A stretch of 64,000 bases of DNA from Sutterella sp. GTDB taxonomy: Bacteria; Pseudomonadota; Gammaproteobacteria; Burkholderiales; Burkholderiaceae_F. The position numbers and the translations under genes are program-made. The first letter of the stretch is position 1, and each line of letters starts with the position of its first letter. The stretch lies in contig DYBN01000062.1 of the NCBI GenBank assembly GCA_019418605.1, positions 1 through 64,000 on the forward strand, written 5' to 3'. The notes under the pieces were generated by a model. It was not told the origin of the DNA. It saw nothing but the letters and a program-made list of their open reading frames with translations, and ran no database searches. This document shows positions 17,690-27,380 of the stretch, piece after piece.

Positions 17690-19018
17690 TTACTGCGCGT
17701 GCCGGCACAGGCCTTCGAGCACGGAAAAATAGGAGGGGAAGGTCTTTGCCGTGCAGCCCGGATCGAGCACCGTGACGGCAGCGCCCGAGGCGGCTGCAAG
17801 CGCAAGGCTCATGGCCATACGGTGATCGTCATAGGTCTCGACCACGGCGTCCTTTATGTCGTCGACGGGGCGCGCCGCGCAGATCCAGTCTTCGCCTTCT
17901 TCAACAATGGCGCCGAATTTGCGCATTTCAGAGGCCATCGCCTTGAGCCGGTCGGTTTCCTTGACGCGCCAGGAACCCACGCCCGTTAACCGCACGGCGC
18001 CGGTGCAGGAAAGCGCCATCGGCACCAAGGTCATCGCCGCATCGGGAATGGCCGTGCAGTCAACGTCAATGCCCGTGAGCGCCACGCCCGGCGCCCTGCG
18101 CACCGTGATCGAATGGCGGTCCTTCTTCACCTCCGCGCCCATGCGCGCGAGCACGTCGGCAAAAGCCACGTCGCCTTGAAGCGACTCGCTTCCGACGCCC
18201 TCGACCGTCACGGGCCCGCCCGTGAGGGCGCCCAAGGCCAGAAAGTAGCTTGCGCTCGAGGCGTCGGCCTCCACCCGGTAGACCTCTTTTGCCTGGTAGA
18301 GCCCCGGGTGGACTCTGTAGCCCTCGGAAAGTTGTTCAACCTCAATGCCAAAGCGGCGCATCATCGCCACCGTCATCTCGACATAGGGGCGGCTGATCAG
18401 GTCGCCCACGATCACGATGTCAAGGCCCTGAGCCGGGGCAATGAGGGGCGCCGTTAAAAGGAGCGCCGTGAGATACTGGCTTGAGACGCTGCCGCGTACG
18501 TGCACGCAGCTTTTGCTGGGCTTGGCCGGTTCAAAAACGAGCGGCAGATACCCTTCCTTGTTTTCGCAGACAATCAAAGCGCCCAATTCCCGCAGCGCCG
18601 CGATCAGGTCCCCGATCGGGCGCTCGCGCATGCGGGCGATTCCGTCGAGCCGATAGCGCCCGCCGGCAAAGGCTAAAAGAGCCGTGAGCGTGCGCGCCGC
18701 CGTCCCCGCGTTGCCGATAAAAAGTTCGGCTTCCCGCGCCGGAATCTTCCCTGCGCAGCCCTCGACCACGGCCGTTTCATCATCGATGCGCTCGATTTTG
18801 ACCCCGAGCCGCACGAGGCTTTCAATCATCCGGTCGGTGTCGTCGGCCTTTAAAAGCCCTTCCAAGCGCGTCGTCCCCTGCGCGAGAGCCGCAATCAACA
18901 GCGCCCTGTTTGAAATCGACTTGCTGCCCGGCAGCCGCACCGTGCCGCTTGCGGCGGTGATGGGACGCACAAGAAAAGCCGCTTGTTCGGGCGTTGTTTC
19001 AAAATCCATGGAACTCAT
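17690..19018 (-). CDS. aroA: 3-phosphoshikimate 1-carboxyvinyltransferase (EPSP synthase)
   Basis: 442 residues in the sixth step of the shikimate pathway: it joins phosphoenolpyruvate to shikimate-3-phosphate. LPGSKSISNRALLIAALA near residue 31 and GNAGTAARTLTALLA near 105 are the substrate-binding blocks of class I enzymes. The frame stays open to 19189, overlapping tyrA, but the residues before MSSMDFETT do not look like the family, so ATG 19018 was taken (19009 is an alternative; neither has a strong ribosome site). It follows tyrA on the same strand with a 112-bp gap. Confidence 0.95.
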   Translation of the reverse strand: MSSMDFETTPEQAAFLVRPITAASGTVRLPGSKSISNRALLIAALAQGTTRLEGLLKADDTDRMIESLVRLGVKIERIDDETAVVEGCAGKIPAREAELFIGNAGTAARTLTALLAFAGGRYRLDGIARMRERPIGDLIAALRELGALIVCENKEGYLPLVFEPAKPSKSCVHVRGSVSSQYLTALLLTAPLIAPAQGLDIVIVGDLISRPYVEMTVAMMRRFGIEVEQLSEGYRVHPGLYQAKEVYRVEADASSASYFLALGALTGGPVTVEGVGSESLQGDVAFADVLARMGAEVKKDRHSITVRRAPGVALTGIDVDCTAIPDAAMTLVPMALSCTGAVRLTGVGSWRVKETDRLKAMASEMRKFGAIVEEGEDWICAARPVDDIKDAVVETYDDHRMAMSLALAAASGAAVTVLDPGCTAKTFPSYFSVLEGLCRHAQ

Positions 19019-19130
19019 CTTGAAAAACGTTGGTTGCTCTCTTGGTTCGTGGCAAATGCGCGCGCACGAGGCGCTGCAGGCGCTTCCCTCACGGGGACTT
19101 CGGCGGGCCTTGGCCGGCACCGAGGCGTTT

Positions 19131-20000
19131 TTAACGCCGGCCAGGCTTGGCCGGAAAAAGCGCCCTGCGCGCCTGGCTTGCGCGCCCAAAGACTTCCATC
19201 AGGCCCTCTTCATTGCTTGACTCAATGAGCGCTCTTAAATGCGCGAGGTCTTTTTCAAAGGCGTCCATCGCCAGAAGAATCGCGCGGCGGTTTGCCAGGC
19301 AAATATCGGTCCACATTCTGGGGCTTGAAGCCGCAATGCGCGTGAAGTCGCGAAAACCGGCACCTGCAAAGGCTAGCTTTTTCTGGCTTTTTCCCGTCTG
19401 CAGGATCGAGTCGACCATGGCGTAGCTCAGCACGTGCGGCAGGTGGCTTACCGAGGCAAAGACCTCGTCGTGCTCTTCGGGCGTCATGCGCACGACCGAA
19501 GCGCCGATTTCCCCCCAGACTTTCTCCCAAAAGGCGACCGCCTCTTCGCTCATGCCGTCCTGCGGGGTGGAAATGGCGCGCGCGCCCACAAAAAGGTCGT
19601 CTCGGGCGTACTCCACCCCAGGCATTTCGCCTCCGGCAATCGGGTGCACGGGGGCGTAGCGGGAAAAACGCTCGCCCAAACATTCGTGCGCGGCCGCAAT
19701 CACCGTGCAGCGGGTGCTTCCGACGTCGGTGATCCAGGCCTCTTTCGGAGCGCTGCGCGCGATTTCTGAGAAAACCTCTCCCATGGCCTGCACGGGAACG
19801 GCCGACATCACGCAGCCGGCCCCGGCCAAGGCTTCGGCAGGCGTCGCAAAGGCCGCGTCGGCAATACCCATGCGGCAGGCCGCCTCGGCGTTTGCCGTTG
19901 CAAGATCGTAGACATGCACGCGGTCAACGAGACCTGCGCGCTTCATGGCCCAGGCGGCCGAGCCTCCGATAAGGCCGGAGCCGATGAGTGTGAGCTGCAT
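19131..20000 (-). CDS. tyrA: Prephenate dehydrogenase
   Basis: A 289-residue NAD(P)-dependent enzyme that turns prephenate into 4-hydroxyphenylpyruvate for tyrosine. The nucleotide-binding GSGLIGGS lies at 7-14, HPIAGGE (near 119) holds the catalytic His, and SHLPHVLSYA is the helical-domain block. There is no fused chorismate mutase or ACT domain, so feedback control is not through an attached regulatory domain. It sits between hisC and aroA. Confidence 0.94.
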   Translation of the reverse strand: MQLTLIGSGLIGGSAAWAMKRAGLVDRVHVYDLATANAEAACRMGIADAAFATPAEALAGAGCVMSAVPVQAMGEVFSEIARSAPKEAWITDVGSTRCTVIAAAHECLGERFSRYAPVHPIAGGEMPGVEYARDDLFVGARAISTPQDGMSEEAVAFWEKVWGEIGASVVRMTPEEHDEVFASVSHLPHVLSYAMVDSILQTGKSQKKLAFAGAGFRDFTRIAASSPRMWTDICLANRRAILLAMDAFEKDLAHLRALIESSNEEGLMEVFGRASQARRALFPAKPGRR

Positions 20001-20060
20001 AAGAAAAACGGTGTGCGGTCTCTGCGGCCGCTTGGCTTGAATCGTTTGGGTGGTTGTCTA

Positions 20061-21170
20061 TTAAAGCGCCTTGACGCTGTCGTCGTAGGCGGCGAAAAAG
20101 CGCGCAAGCTCTCGCTCGGTGCCCACCGAGATGCGCATCCAGTCGGGCAGCCCGTAGCTCTTGACGGGGCGCACGATGACGCCGCGCTTTAAGAGCTCGG
20201 TGTAGAGCTCCGCGGTCTTCTCTCCGGTCTGCGCCAGGATGAAGTTGGCGCAACTCTTAAGATAGTGCACGCCGCGCGCGTCAAAAAACGCCTCGAGCGC
20301 GGCCAGGCCCTCGAAATTGACGCGCCGCACGCGCGCGAGAAACTCCTTGTCCTCAAGGCAGGCGGCGGCAGCGGCCTGTGCAATGAGGTTCATGTTAAAG
20401 GGCGGGCGGATGCGGTTCATCATCTCGATCATGTCGGGGTGCGCCACGCCGTAGCCCGCGCGCAACCCCGCAAGGCCGTAGGCCTTCGAGAAGGTGCGCG
20501 TCACCATCATGTTGGGATGCCGCCGCACAAGGTCAATGGAGTCAAACTGCAAGGACTCGGGCAAAAAGTCCGCATAGGCCTCGTCAAAGACCACCATGCA
20601 CTCGCGCGGCACGCGCGCCATGAAGGACTCGACCTGCTCGCGGGTGAGCGCATACCCCGTCGGATTGTTGGGGTTGGTGATGAAGACAAGCCGCGTCTTT
20701 TCATCGATGGCGGCAAGAATCCCCTCAAGATCAACGGCAAAGTCGATTGCCGGCACTTCGAAGCACTCTGCGCCGTTTTCCTGTGCGCTCAGCTTATAGA
20801 CCGAAAACGAGTACTGGGAGTAGACGCAGCGCGTCTGCGGCGTGAGCACAAGCCGCGCGGCAAGCGAGAGAATCTCGTCGGACCCGTTGCCAGCGATCAC
20901 CCAGTCGGCCTCAACGCCGTGGTGGCGCGCCACTGCCTCGCGAAAGAGCCGCGCATTCCCGTCCGGGTAGCGGTTTGCGCCGGCGGCGGCCGCAAGAGCA
21001 GCCTTGACGGCCGACTCGGGCATGCCGAGGGGGTTTTCGTTGCTTGCGAGCTTGACGATGTCGTGCACGTCAAGGCCATACTCGCGCGCAGTCTCTTCAA
21101 TGGGTTTTCCCGCGACATAGGGGCTGATCGCCTCAATGGCGCTCTTGGCGACAAATCCGGTGTGTGTCAT
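20061..21170 (-). CDS. hisC: Histidinol-phosphate / aromatic aminotransferase
   Basis: A 369-residue PLP enzyme of fold type I. Family blocks are LASNENPLG, ITNPNNPTG, VVFDEAYADF, and the PLP lysine in TFSKAYGLAGLRAGYG. HisC-type enzymes make histidinol phosphate, and those placed between pheA and tyrA, as here, commonly also transaminate phenylpyruvate or hydroxyphenylpyruvate. The dual role is therefore a context inference. The ATG at 21170 (MTHTGF) was chosen over the longer frame to 21257. Confidence 0.93.
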   Translation of the reverse strand: MTHTGFVAKSAIEAISPYVAGKPIEETAREYGLDVHDIVKLASNENPLGMPESAVKAALAAAAGANRYPDGNARLFREAVARHHGVEADWVIAGNGSDEILSLAARLVLTPQTRCVYSQYSFSVYKLSAQENGAECFEVPAIDFAVDLEGILAAIDEKTRLVFITNPNNPTGYALTREQVESFMARVPRECMVVFDEAYADFLPESLQFDSIDLVRRHPNMMVTRTFSKAYGLAGLRAGYGVAHPDMIEMMNRIRPPFNMNLIAQAAAAACLEDKEFLARVRRVNFEGLAALEAFFDARGVHYLKSCANFILAQTGEKTAELYTELLKRGVIVRPVKSYGLPDWMRISVGTERELARFFAAYDDSVKAL

Positions 21171-21274
21171 TGTTTGTGTTGCCTGGTTGATGGGGTTGTT
21201 GTTGATGCTTTTTCTTTTGCAAGGAATGCGCTTTGCTCCCCTTGCAGCCCTGTTCAAAGAAGGGCCTTCTTTTT

Positions 21275-22450
21275 TTAAGCCTGCTTTTTGAGAGCCGGGG
21301 CCGAGGCGTCGGCCGGAAATGATCCCAGCACCTTGAAAAAGCTTGTCATCGCGCGCATCTCGTCCAAAGCGCGGGCGACGTGAGGCTGCTCGCGGTGACC
21401 TTCGAGGTCGACGTAGAAGTTGTAGTCCCAGGCGCCGTTGCGCGCCGGGCGGCTCTCAAGCCGCGCCATCGACACGCCGTTGCGCTCAAGGGGCTCGAGC
21501 GCGGCAAAAAGCGCGCCCGCGCGGTTGGGAACCGAAAAGATGACGGCCGTCTTGGAGACAACGCCCGCCGCATAGTCCGCGGGCGTCGCGCCGAGCACCC
21601 AAAAGCGCGTCGTGTTGTTGGGATTGTCCTGAATGGCGGGCGCCAGAATCGAAAGGCCGTAGAGCTCGGCTGCGCGGCTTGCGGCAATGGCGGCCACGCT
21701 CTCTTCTTTTGAGGCGCGCACGGCGGCTTCGGCGTTTGAGGCCGCCGGCGTCACGCGCACCTGCGGCAGGTGCGCGGCAAGCCAGCTGCGGCACTGCGCA
21801 AGCGCCTGGGGGTGCGCGCAGACTTCCTGCACATCGTCGATGCGCCCCGTCTTGTTCATGAGGTTGTGGCGCACCGCCACGCTCACCTCGCCAATGACGG
21901 TCAGGGGCGTTGCCAGCAGCAAATCCATCGTGCGCGTCACCGTGCCCTGGGTGCTGTTTTCCACGGGCACCACGGCGTACTGCACGGTTTCAGACTCCAC
22001 GGCGTGGAAGGTGGCGTCGATGCTAGGGCACGCGAGCATGTCGACAGCCGAGCCAAACTGCGCGATGACGGCCATCTCCGTGAAGGTCCCCTTGGGGCCC
22101 AGGAACGCCACGGAGGGCTTTCCTTCCACGGCGCGGCAGGCGCTGATGATCTCGCGGTAGATGTCCGCGAGGTTTTCTTCGGTTATGAGAAGCTCGCAGC
22201 TGCGCGATCTTGCAAGCGCCTTTTGCACCACAAGCCGTTCGCGCTCGGGCCGGTAGACGGCAGCCGTCCCCTTGGCGCGGCCCACCTCGCGGGCAAGCAA
22301 GGCACGCTTGGCAACGAGCGAGACAATCTGCGCGTCGACCTCGTCAATGCGGCTTCGCAGTTCGGTCAAAAGCACCGTGTTTTCACCCCCGGCTTGAGCG
22401 CCGATTTCGGCGGCTGCATCGGGTTGCTTCGTATTGGACTCGTTTGACAT
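21275..22450 (-). CDS. pheA: Chorismate mutase / prephenate dehydratase (P-protein)
   Basis: A 391-residue bifunctional enzyme for phenylalanine synthesis. The AroQ chorismate mutase helix (LRSRIDEVDAQIVSLVAKR) is at about 28-46, the dehydratase domain has FLGPKGTFTEMA (near 117) and VPVENSTQGTVTRTMDLL with the catalytic Thr, and the ACT regulatory domain has the phenylalanine-sensing ESRP motif. Feedback inhibition by phenylalanine is therefore expected. The ribosome site is weak. It is downstream of serC and upstream of hisC on the same strand. Confidence 0.96.
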   Translation of the reverse strand: MSNESNTKQPDAAAEIGAQAGGENTVLLTELRSRIDEVDAQIVSLVAKRALLAREVGRAKGTAAVYRPERERLVVQKALARSRSCELLITEENLADIYREIISACRAVEGKPSVAFLGPKGTFTEMAVIAQFGSAVDMLACPSIDATFHAVESETVQYAVVPVENSTQGTVTRTMDLLLATPLTVIGEVSVAVRHNLMNKTGRIDDVQEVCAHPQALAQCRSWLAAHLPQVRVTPAASNAEAAVRASKEESVAAIAASRAAELYGLSILAPAIQDNPNNTTRFWVLGATPADYAAGVVSKTAVIFSVPNRAGALFAALEPLERNGVSMARLESRPARNGAWDYNFYVDLEGHREQPHVARALDEMRAMTSFFKVLGSFPADASAPALKKQA

Positions 22451-22557
22451 GCGCTGAGAATAAAAAAATCTGAAACCAACCGGCTCGAGACGATACGGGA
22501 CGGGACGGGAGCTTTTCCAATCTTTGCAAGGCCGCCCGCTTTGCCCGCCGGGGCGCT

Positions 22558-23637
22558 CTAGCCGCGGCGGCGCTCAAAGTCCTTCATGAATTCGGAGAGC
22601 TTTTGGGCGCCCTCAACCGGCATGGCATTGTAAAGCGACGCTCTCAAGCCCCCCACCGAGCGGTGCCCGCGCAGGTTTTTAAGGCCCTGCGCATCGGCCT
22701 CCTTGATAAAGAGGTCGGTGAGCGCCGGTTCGGCAAGCGTAAAGACCACGTTCATGCGGCTGCGGTGTTTCTGCGGGATCGCATTGAGGTAGAACCCGCC
22801 CGAAGCGTCGATCGTGTTGTAGATGAGTGAGGAGCGCGCGCGGGCGCGCTCGTCCATCACTTCCAGGCCCCCTTCGTTGACAAGCCACTTGCAGACGAGA
22901 TTCGCAATCCAGATCGCAAAGGTGGGCGGCGTGTTGTACATGCTGCCCGCCTCGGCGTGAATCTGATAGTTGAGCATCGTGGGGCAGCTCTCGGAAGCGA
23001 GCCCCAGCAGGTCCTTGCGCAGGATGACCACGGTAAGGCCCGCCGGGCCGAAATTTTTCTGCGCGCCGGCAAACACAAGCGCATGGCGCTTGAAGTCGAT
23101 GGGGCGCGAGAGAAAGTCCGAGCTCACGTCGGCCACAAGCGGCACGCACTCAGGGCACGACGGGATGTAGTTGAATTCGAGCCCGTTGATGGTCTCGTTC
23201 ATGCAGTAGTAGAGATAGGCCGCGTCGTTTGCCACCGTCACGGCGTCGGGGGCCGGAATGGCCGACTTCGAGGGCGTGCCGATCACGTTGACGTGGCAAA
23301 AGCGGGCGGCTTCGGCCGCGGCCTTCTTCGACCAGATGCCGCTTACGATGTAGCTTGCCTCGGCCGCAGCGCCGAGAAGGTTTAAAGGCACCATCGCAAA
23401 CTGCGTGTGGCCGCCTCCCTGGAGAAAAAGCACGTCGTGCGTGTCGGGAATGTTGAGGAGCTCGCGCAGAAGGTTCTTTGTCTCGCGGATGATCTGCGTA
23501 AAGACCGCGCCGCGATGGCTCATCTCGATGAGGCTCATCCCCTGGCCGTGATAGTCGACGAAGTTGGCCGCCGCCTCTTCAAGAACAGGCACGGGCAGAA
23601 TGCCCGGGCCGGCCGCAAAATTAAACACCCTGCTCAC
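22558..23637 (-). CDS. serC: Phosphoserine aminotransferase
   Basis: A 359-residue PLP enzyme that converts 3-phosphohydroxypyruvate to phosphoserine (and acts in pyridoxine synthesis). It starts VFNFAAGPGILPVPVLEE; the PLP lysine is in FAGAQKNFGPAG. No ATG fits: the start is a GTG at 23637 with AAGGAG eight bases upstream, giving the normal family length. The longer frame to 23730 adds an unrelated hydrophobic lead. It lies about 170 bp downstream of gyrA. Confidence 0.95.
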   Translation of the reverse strand: MSRVFNFAAGPGILPVPVLEEAAANFVDYHGQGMSLIEMSHRGAVFTQIIRETKNLLRELLNIPDTHDVLFLQGGGHTQFAMVPLNLLGAAAEASYIVSGIWSKKAAAEAARFCHVNVIGTPSKSAIPAPDAVTVANDAAYLYYCMNETINGLEFNYIPSCPECVPLVADVSSDFLSRPIDFKRHALVFAGAQKNFGPAGLTVVILRKDLLGLASESCPTMLNYQIHAEAGSMYNTPPTFAIWIANLVCKWLVNEGGLEVMDERARARSSLIYNTIDASGGFYLNAIPQKHRSRMNVVFTLAEPALTDLFIKEADAQGLKNLRGHRSVGGLRASLYNAMPVEGAQKLSEFMKDFERRRG

Positions 23638-23808
23638 GACTCGCTCTCCTTGACTGCTCCCCAAAGGGAAAACGAAAAAACTTCGGGCAATGCTAGCACC
23701 CGCAAAAACAGGGACCCTTAAAGTCGGCAACGAAGAGCCCCCGCACCAGCCCGTTTGAAAAAGGGACGCCCGTGTTTTCCTTGAGCGTCCCTTTTTCGGG
23801 GATGAAAA

Positions 23809-26586
23809 CTATGTGGCGCTGCCCTCGTCTTCTGCGGCGGCCTCGTCGGCCGCTGCCGTCGGGGCGTCGCCAGTGACGTCAGTGCCTGCAGCCTTTGCGG
23901 CTTCCTGCGCCTGAGGCGCACCCTCGCCCGCCGCAGCGGGCGCATTCGAACCATTCTCGTCGTAGGCCTCGCCGTCGGCGTCGTCTTCGGCAACGCGCGT
24001 GACGCTCACGAGCCTGTCGTTGTCCTTGACGCCGATTAAGGTCACGCCCTGCCTGAGGCGGCTCAAGACCTTGATCGAACTCACGGCCGTGCGCACGAGA
24101 TTGCCGGCGCTCGTGAGCAGCATCACCGTATCCTGCGGCGAAACAAGGCAGGCCGAGACGAGTCTGCCGTTGCGCTCGCTCATTGCCATGGCGATCATGC
24201 CCTTGGTGTTGCGGCCGTGGCGGGCAAATTCCGTGATCGGCGTGCACTTGCCGTAGCCGTTTTCGCTTGCCGTGAGCACGAGCTTGCAGTTGTCGTCGGC
24301 AACGAGCATGGCAAGGATGCGCGATCCTACCTCAAGGCGCATGCCGAGGACGCCGCGCGTGGCACACCCCGTCGGACGCACGTCGGTCTCGGCAAAGCGC
24401 GTTGCCTTGCCCTGATCGTTAAAGAGCATGACGTCGTTGGTCCCGTCGGTGATGGCCGCGCCGATCAGCACGTCGCCCTCGGTCAGAACGATGGCGCGCT
24501 TGCCGCGGCGGTTGACGCCCGCAAAAAGCGACAGCGGCGTCTTCTTGACGTAGCCGTCGGCGGTGGCCATGAAGATGAATTTGTCCTCGGAAAATTCCGT
24601 CACGGGAAGCACCACTTCGACGCGCTCGCCCTCCTGCAGCCCGATGAGATTGACGATTGCCTTGCCCTTGCTCGTGCGGGCGCCTTCCGGAATGCTGTAG
24701 ACGGGCAGCGTGAGGCACTTGCCGAAATTGGTAAAGCACAGCGTCGTGTCGTGGCAGCTTGCCACGAAGAGCTGATCGACCACGTCGCCTTCCTTGACCT
24801 TGGCCGCGCGCTTGCCCTGCCCGCCGCGGCGCTGGCTGCGGTATTCGTTGAGCGCCAGCCGCTTGATGTAGCCCTGCTGCGAGAGCGTGACCACGACCTT
24901 TTCATTGGGAATGAAGTCAAGGGGATTGAAGTTGGGGTCGCCCGCGTAGTCAATTTCCGAACGGCGCTCGTCGCCGTACTTGACCTTGAGCTCTTCAAGT
25001 TCTGCGTCCATGATCGCCGCCACGCGCTCGGGCTTGGCGAGAATGTCAAGCAAATCGACCATCTCGGCGTTGCACTGGCGGTATTCGTTGTTGATCTTGT
25101 CCTGCTCCAAGCCCGTGAGCTTTTGCAGCGCCATCTGCAGAATGCGCTCGGCCTGAATGGGGCTTAAGTGATACTCGCCGTTCTTGTCGAGCCCAAAATT
25201 GGCATCGATCTCCTGGGGCCTGAAGTCTTCGGCGTTGCCCGCCGCGGTCAGAAGCCCCGATACGAGTTCGGAGCGCCAGCCGCGCGACATGAGCTGCTGC
25301 TTGGCAATCGGCGGATTGGGCGAGTTGCGGATCACCGCGAGGAACTCGTCGAGGTTTGAGAGCGCCACGGCCTGTCCTTCGAGGATGTGGCCGCGCATGC
25401 GGTTTTTGTTGAGCCTAAAGATCGTGCGGCGCGTCACCACTTCGCGGCGGTGCCGCAGGTACGCCTCGATAATCTGCCGCAGGTTGAGCACGCGCGGCTG
25501 CCCGTCGACCAAGGCGACCATGTTGATGCCAAACGACGTCTGCAGCGCCGTGAGCTTGTAGAGGCTGTTGAGGATGACTTCGCCGAAGGCCCCCTGCTTG
25601 AGCTCCATGACGATGCGCACGGTCTTTGACGACTCGTCGCGCAACTCGCTGATGCCCTCGATCTTCTTTTCGTGAATGAGGCGCGCAATCGACTCAACCA
25701 AGACCTTCTTGTTGACCTGGTAGGGAATGTCGTCGACCACGAGCGCCTGACGGCCGTTTTTGAGCTCTTCAAAGTGCGTGTGCGAGCGCATCACCACGCG
25801 CCCTCGGCCGGTCCTATAGCCCTGGTGCACGTCCTTGAGGCCGTAGATGATGGCCCCGGTCGGGAAGTCGGGCGCAGGCATCCGGGCGATGAGCTCGTCG
25901 ATGGTCGCCTCCGGGTTGTGAAGCAGGTGCCGGCAGGCGTCAATGCACTCCGAGAGATTGTGCGGCGGGATGTTCGTGGCCATGCCCACGGCAATGCCCG
26001 CCGACCCGTTGACCAGGAGGTTGGGGAGCTTCGCGGGCAGCACCACGGGCTCTTTTTCCGAATTGTCGAAGTTCGGAATGAAGTCGACCGTGTCCTGATC
26101 GAGATCGTCGAGCATGGCGTCGGCAATGCGCGCGAGGCGGCACTCGGTGTAGCGCATGGCCGCCGCGCCGTCGCCGTCGATCGAGCCGAAGTTGCCCTGG
26201 CTGTCAACGAGCGGGTAGCGCATCGAGAAGTCCTGCGCCAGGCGCACGAGCGTCTGGTAGGCCGCCTGATCGCCGTGCGGGTGGTATTTGCCGATCACGT
26301 CGCCCACGATGCGCGCACACTTCTTGGTGGGGTGCGAGAAGTCGTTGCCAAGCTCGTGCATTGCGTAGAGCACGCGCCGGTGCACGGGCTTGAAGCCGTC
26401 GCGCACGTCGGGCAGCGCGCGTCCGACGATCACGCTCATCGCGTAGTCGAGGTACGAGCGCTTCATCTCGGTTTCAAGCGTCACCGGAAGCGTTTCATAA
26501 GAGTACGAGATCGGCATCCCGTTGGCTTCGCCCTGGGTCTGCTCGCCCGCATCAAGGCCCTGATCCTGATTGTCGTCTTGCGCCAT
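23809..26586 (-). CDS. gyrA: DNA gyrase subunit A
   Basis: A 925-residue subunit that breaks and rejoins DNA. The catalytic Tyr is in AAAMRYTECRL (near 146), the GyrA box QRRGGQGK lies in the C-terminal wrapping domain, and an acidic Ala/Glu-rich tail of about 60 residues follows. The N-terminus is extended by about 24 residues compared with E. coli. In the quinolone-determining region, HPHGDQAAYQTLVRLAQ places Gln107 and Gln111 at the positions of E. coli Ser83 and Asp87. It heads the serC-pheA-hisC-tyrA-aroA block. Confidence 0.98.
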   Translation of the reverse strand: MAQDDNQDQGLDAGEQTQGEANGMPISYSYETLPVTLETEMKRSYLDYAMSVIVGRALPDVRDGFKPVHRRVLYAMHELGNDFSHPTKKCARIVGDVIGKYHPHGDQAAYQTLVRLAQDFSMRYPLVDSQGNFGSIDGDGAAAMRYTECRLARIADAMLDDLDQDTVDFIPNFDNSEKEPVVLPAKLPNLLVNGSAGIAVGMATNIPPHNLSECIDACRHLLHNPEATIDELIARMPAPDFPTGAIIYGLKDVHQGYRTGRGRVVMRSHTHFEELKNGRQALVVDDIPYQVNKKVLVESIARLIHEKKIEGISELRDESSKTVRIVMELKQGAFGEVILNSLYKLTALQTSFGINMVALVDGQPRVLNLRQIIEAYLRHRREVVTRRTIFRLNKNRMRGHILEGQAVALSNLDEFLAVIRNSPNPPIAKQQLMSRGWRSELVSGLLTAAGNAEDFRPQEIDANFGLDKNGEYHLSPIQAERILQMALQKLTGLEQDKINNEYRQCNAEMVDLLDILAKPERVAAIMDAELEELKVKYGDERRSEIDYAGDPNFNPLDFIPNEKVVVTLSQQGYIKRLALNEYRSQRRGGQGKRAAKVKEGDVVDQLFVASCHDTTLCFTNFGKCLTLPVYSIPEGARTSKGKAIVNLIGLQEGERVEVVLPVTEFSEDKFIFMATADGYVKKTPLSLFAGVNRRGKRAIVLTEGDVLIGAAITDGTNDVMLFNDQGKATRFAETDVRPTGCATRGVLGMRLEVGSRILAMLVADDNCKLVLTASENGYGKCTPITEFARHGRNTKGMIAMAMSERNGRLVSACLVSPQDTVMLLTSAGNLVRTAVSSIKVLSRLRQGVTLIGVKDNDRLVSVTRVAEDDADGEAYDENGSNAPAAAGEGAPQAQEAAKAAGTDVTGDAPTAAADEAAAEDEGSAT

Positions 26587-27380
26587 ATGTCGTCAATGAA
26601 ACCCGCTGCAGACCGCAGGCGGCCGCCAGCGAGGGCGGCTCTTTCTGCGTCAAGGGGAAAAAGCAGCATGCGATTGAGCGCTGCGCCGTTTGTGTGCGTG
26701 TTCATCGCGCTTTTTTCGGACGCCCGATTTCTTCTTCTAAAAAAGAAAGGGGCGCGGCAGCCCGCGAAAACAAACGACAACGCCCCGCCCGTGCGCCTGA
26801 TTTCCCTCGCAAGGCAAGAAAAAGGCAGGCGGTCTGCAGCAAAAGTTAAGTGGAAGTTGAAAAAGCGGGGCTCATTTTATCAGGGCGGGCCCCGCAACAG
26901 GCCCAAAACGGCCCGTGGCTGCGTTTTGGGCGAGCCCGCCCCAAAGAGGAAAAAAGACAACAATGGCCCTCAAAGGCCCGAAATCGGCCCGCCAAGGCCC
27001 TCAAGGGCCCAAAGCGAGGTTGTTTTCAAAGCCCCTCGCAGAAAACCTTGCACGATCCTTGGTTTTCTCGGAGTCCGGCGGCGCCGCATCCCGCAGCGGG
27101 GTGCAGGTTTCCTGCGGGCTCTGCGTGTGAAAACTTGCACAAAGAGGGGAAATTTGCGCGACTTTCTTGATTTTGTCCTCGCGTTTGATTGGTCTTTGGG
27201 GCAAAATAGCGTTAGCATCACGATCTAGTGGTGCAGGCCTGTTGCATGGACAATGCACAGGTTTGCGCGTGCTTTCATTTTTTAGGCGCGCCGGCTGCCG
27301 GTTTTTCTGCTTGCGGCCGGTGCAAAACGGGACACTTCAGCAGTGCCCATCCGTCTATTGAGAAGAAAGGACAATTAACA
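26587..27380. other. Long region between gyrA and ompA
   Basis: 794 bp with no convincing gene. It contains a minus-strand TAAAAT near 26880 (possible gyrA -10), a cluster of eight GGCCC words (26888-27010), and about 170 bp of probable ompA leader. In the leader, CCTG..TGCAT/ATGCA..CAGG (27236-27264) and a CCGG-rich segment can fold. Confidence 0.45.

Noticed and set aside
20265..21278. 337-codon open frame opposite hisC
   Set aside because: Antisense to a PLP aminotransferase with all catalytic blocks; composition is typical of a shadow frame.
25672..27228. 518-codon open frame running from gyrA into the intergenic region
   Set aside because: The first part is antisense to gyrA and the rest lies in the GGCCC-rich gap; no domain is recognisable.
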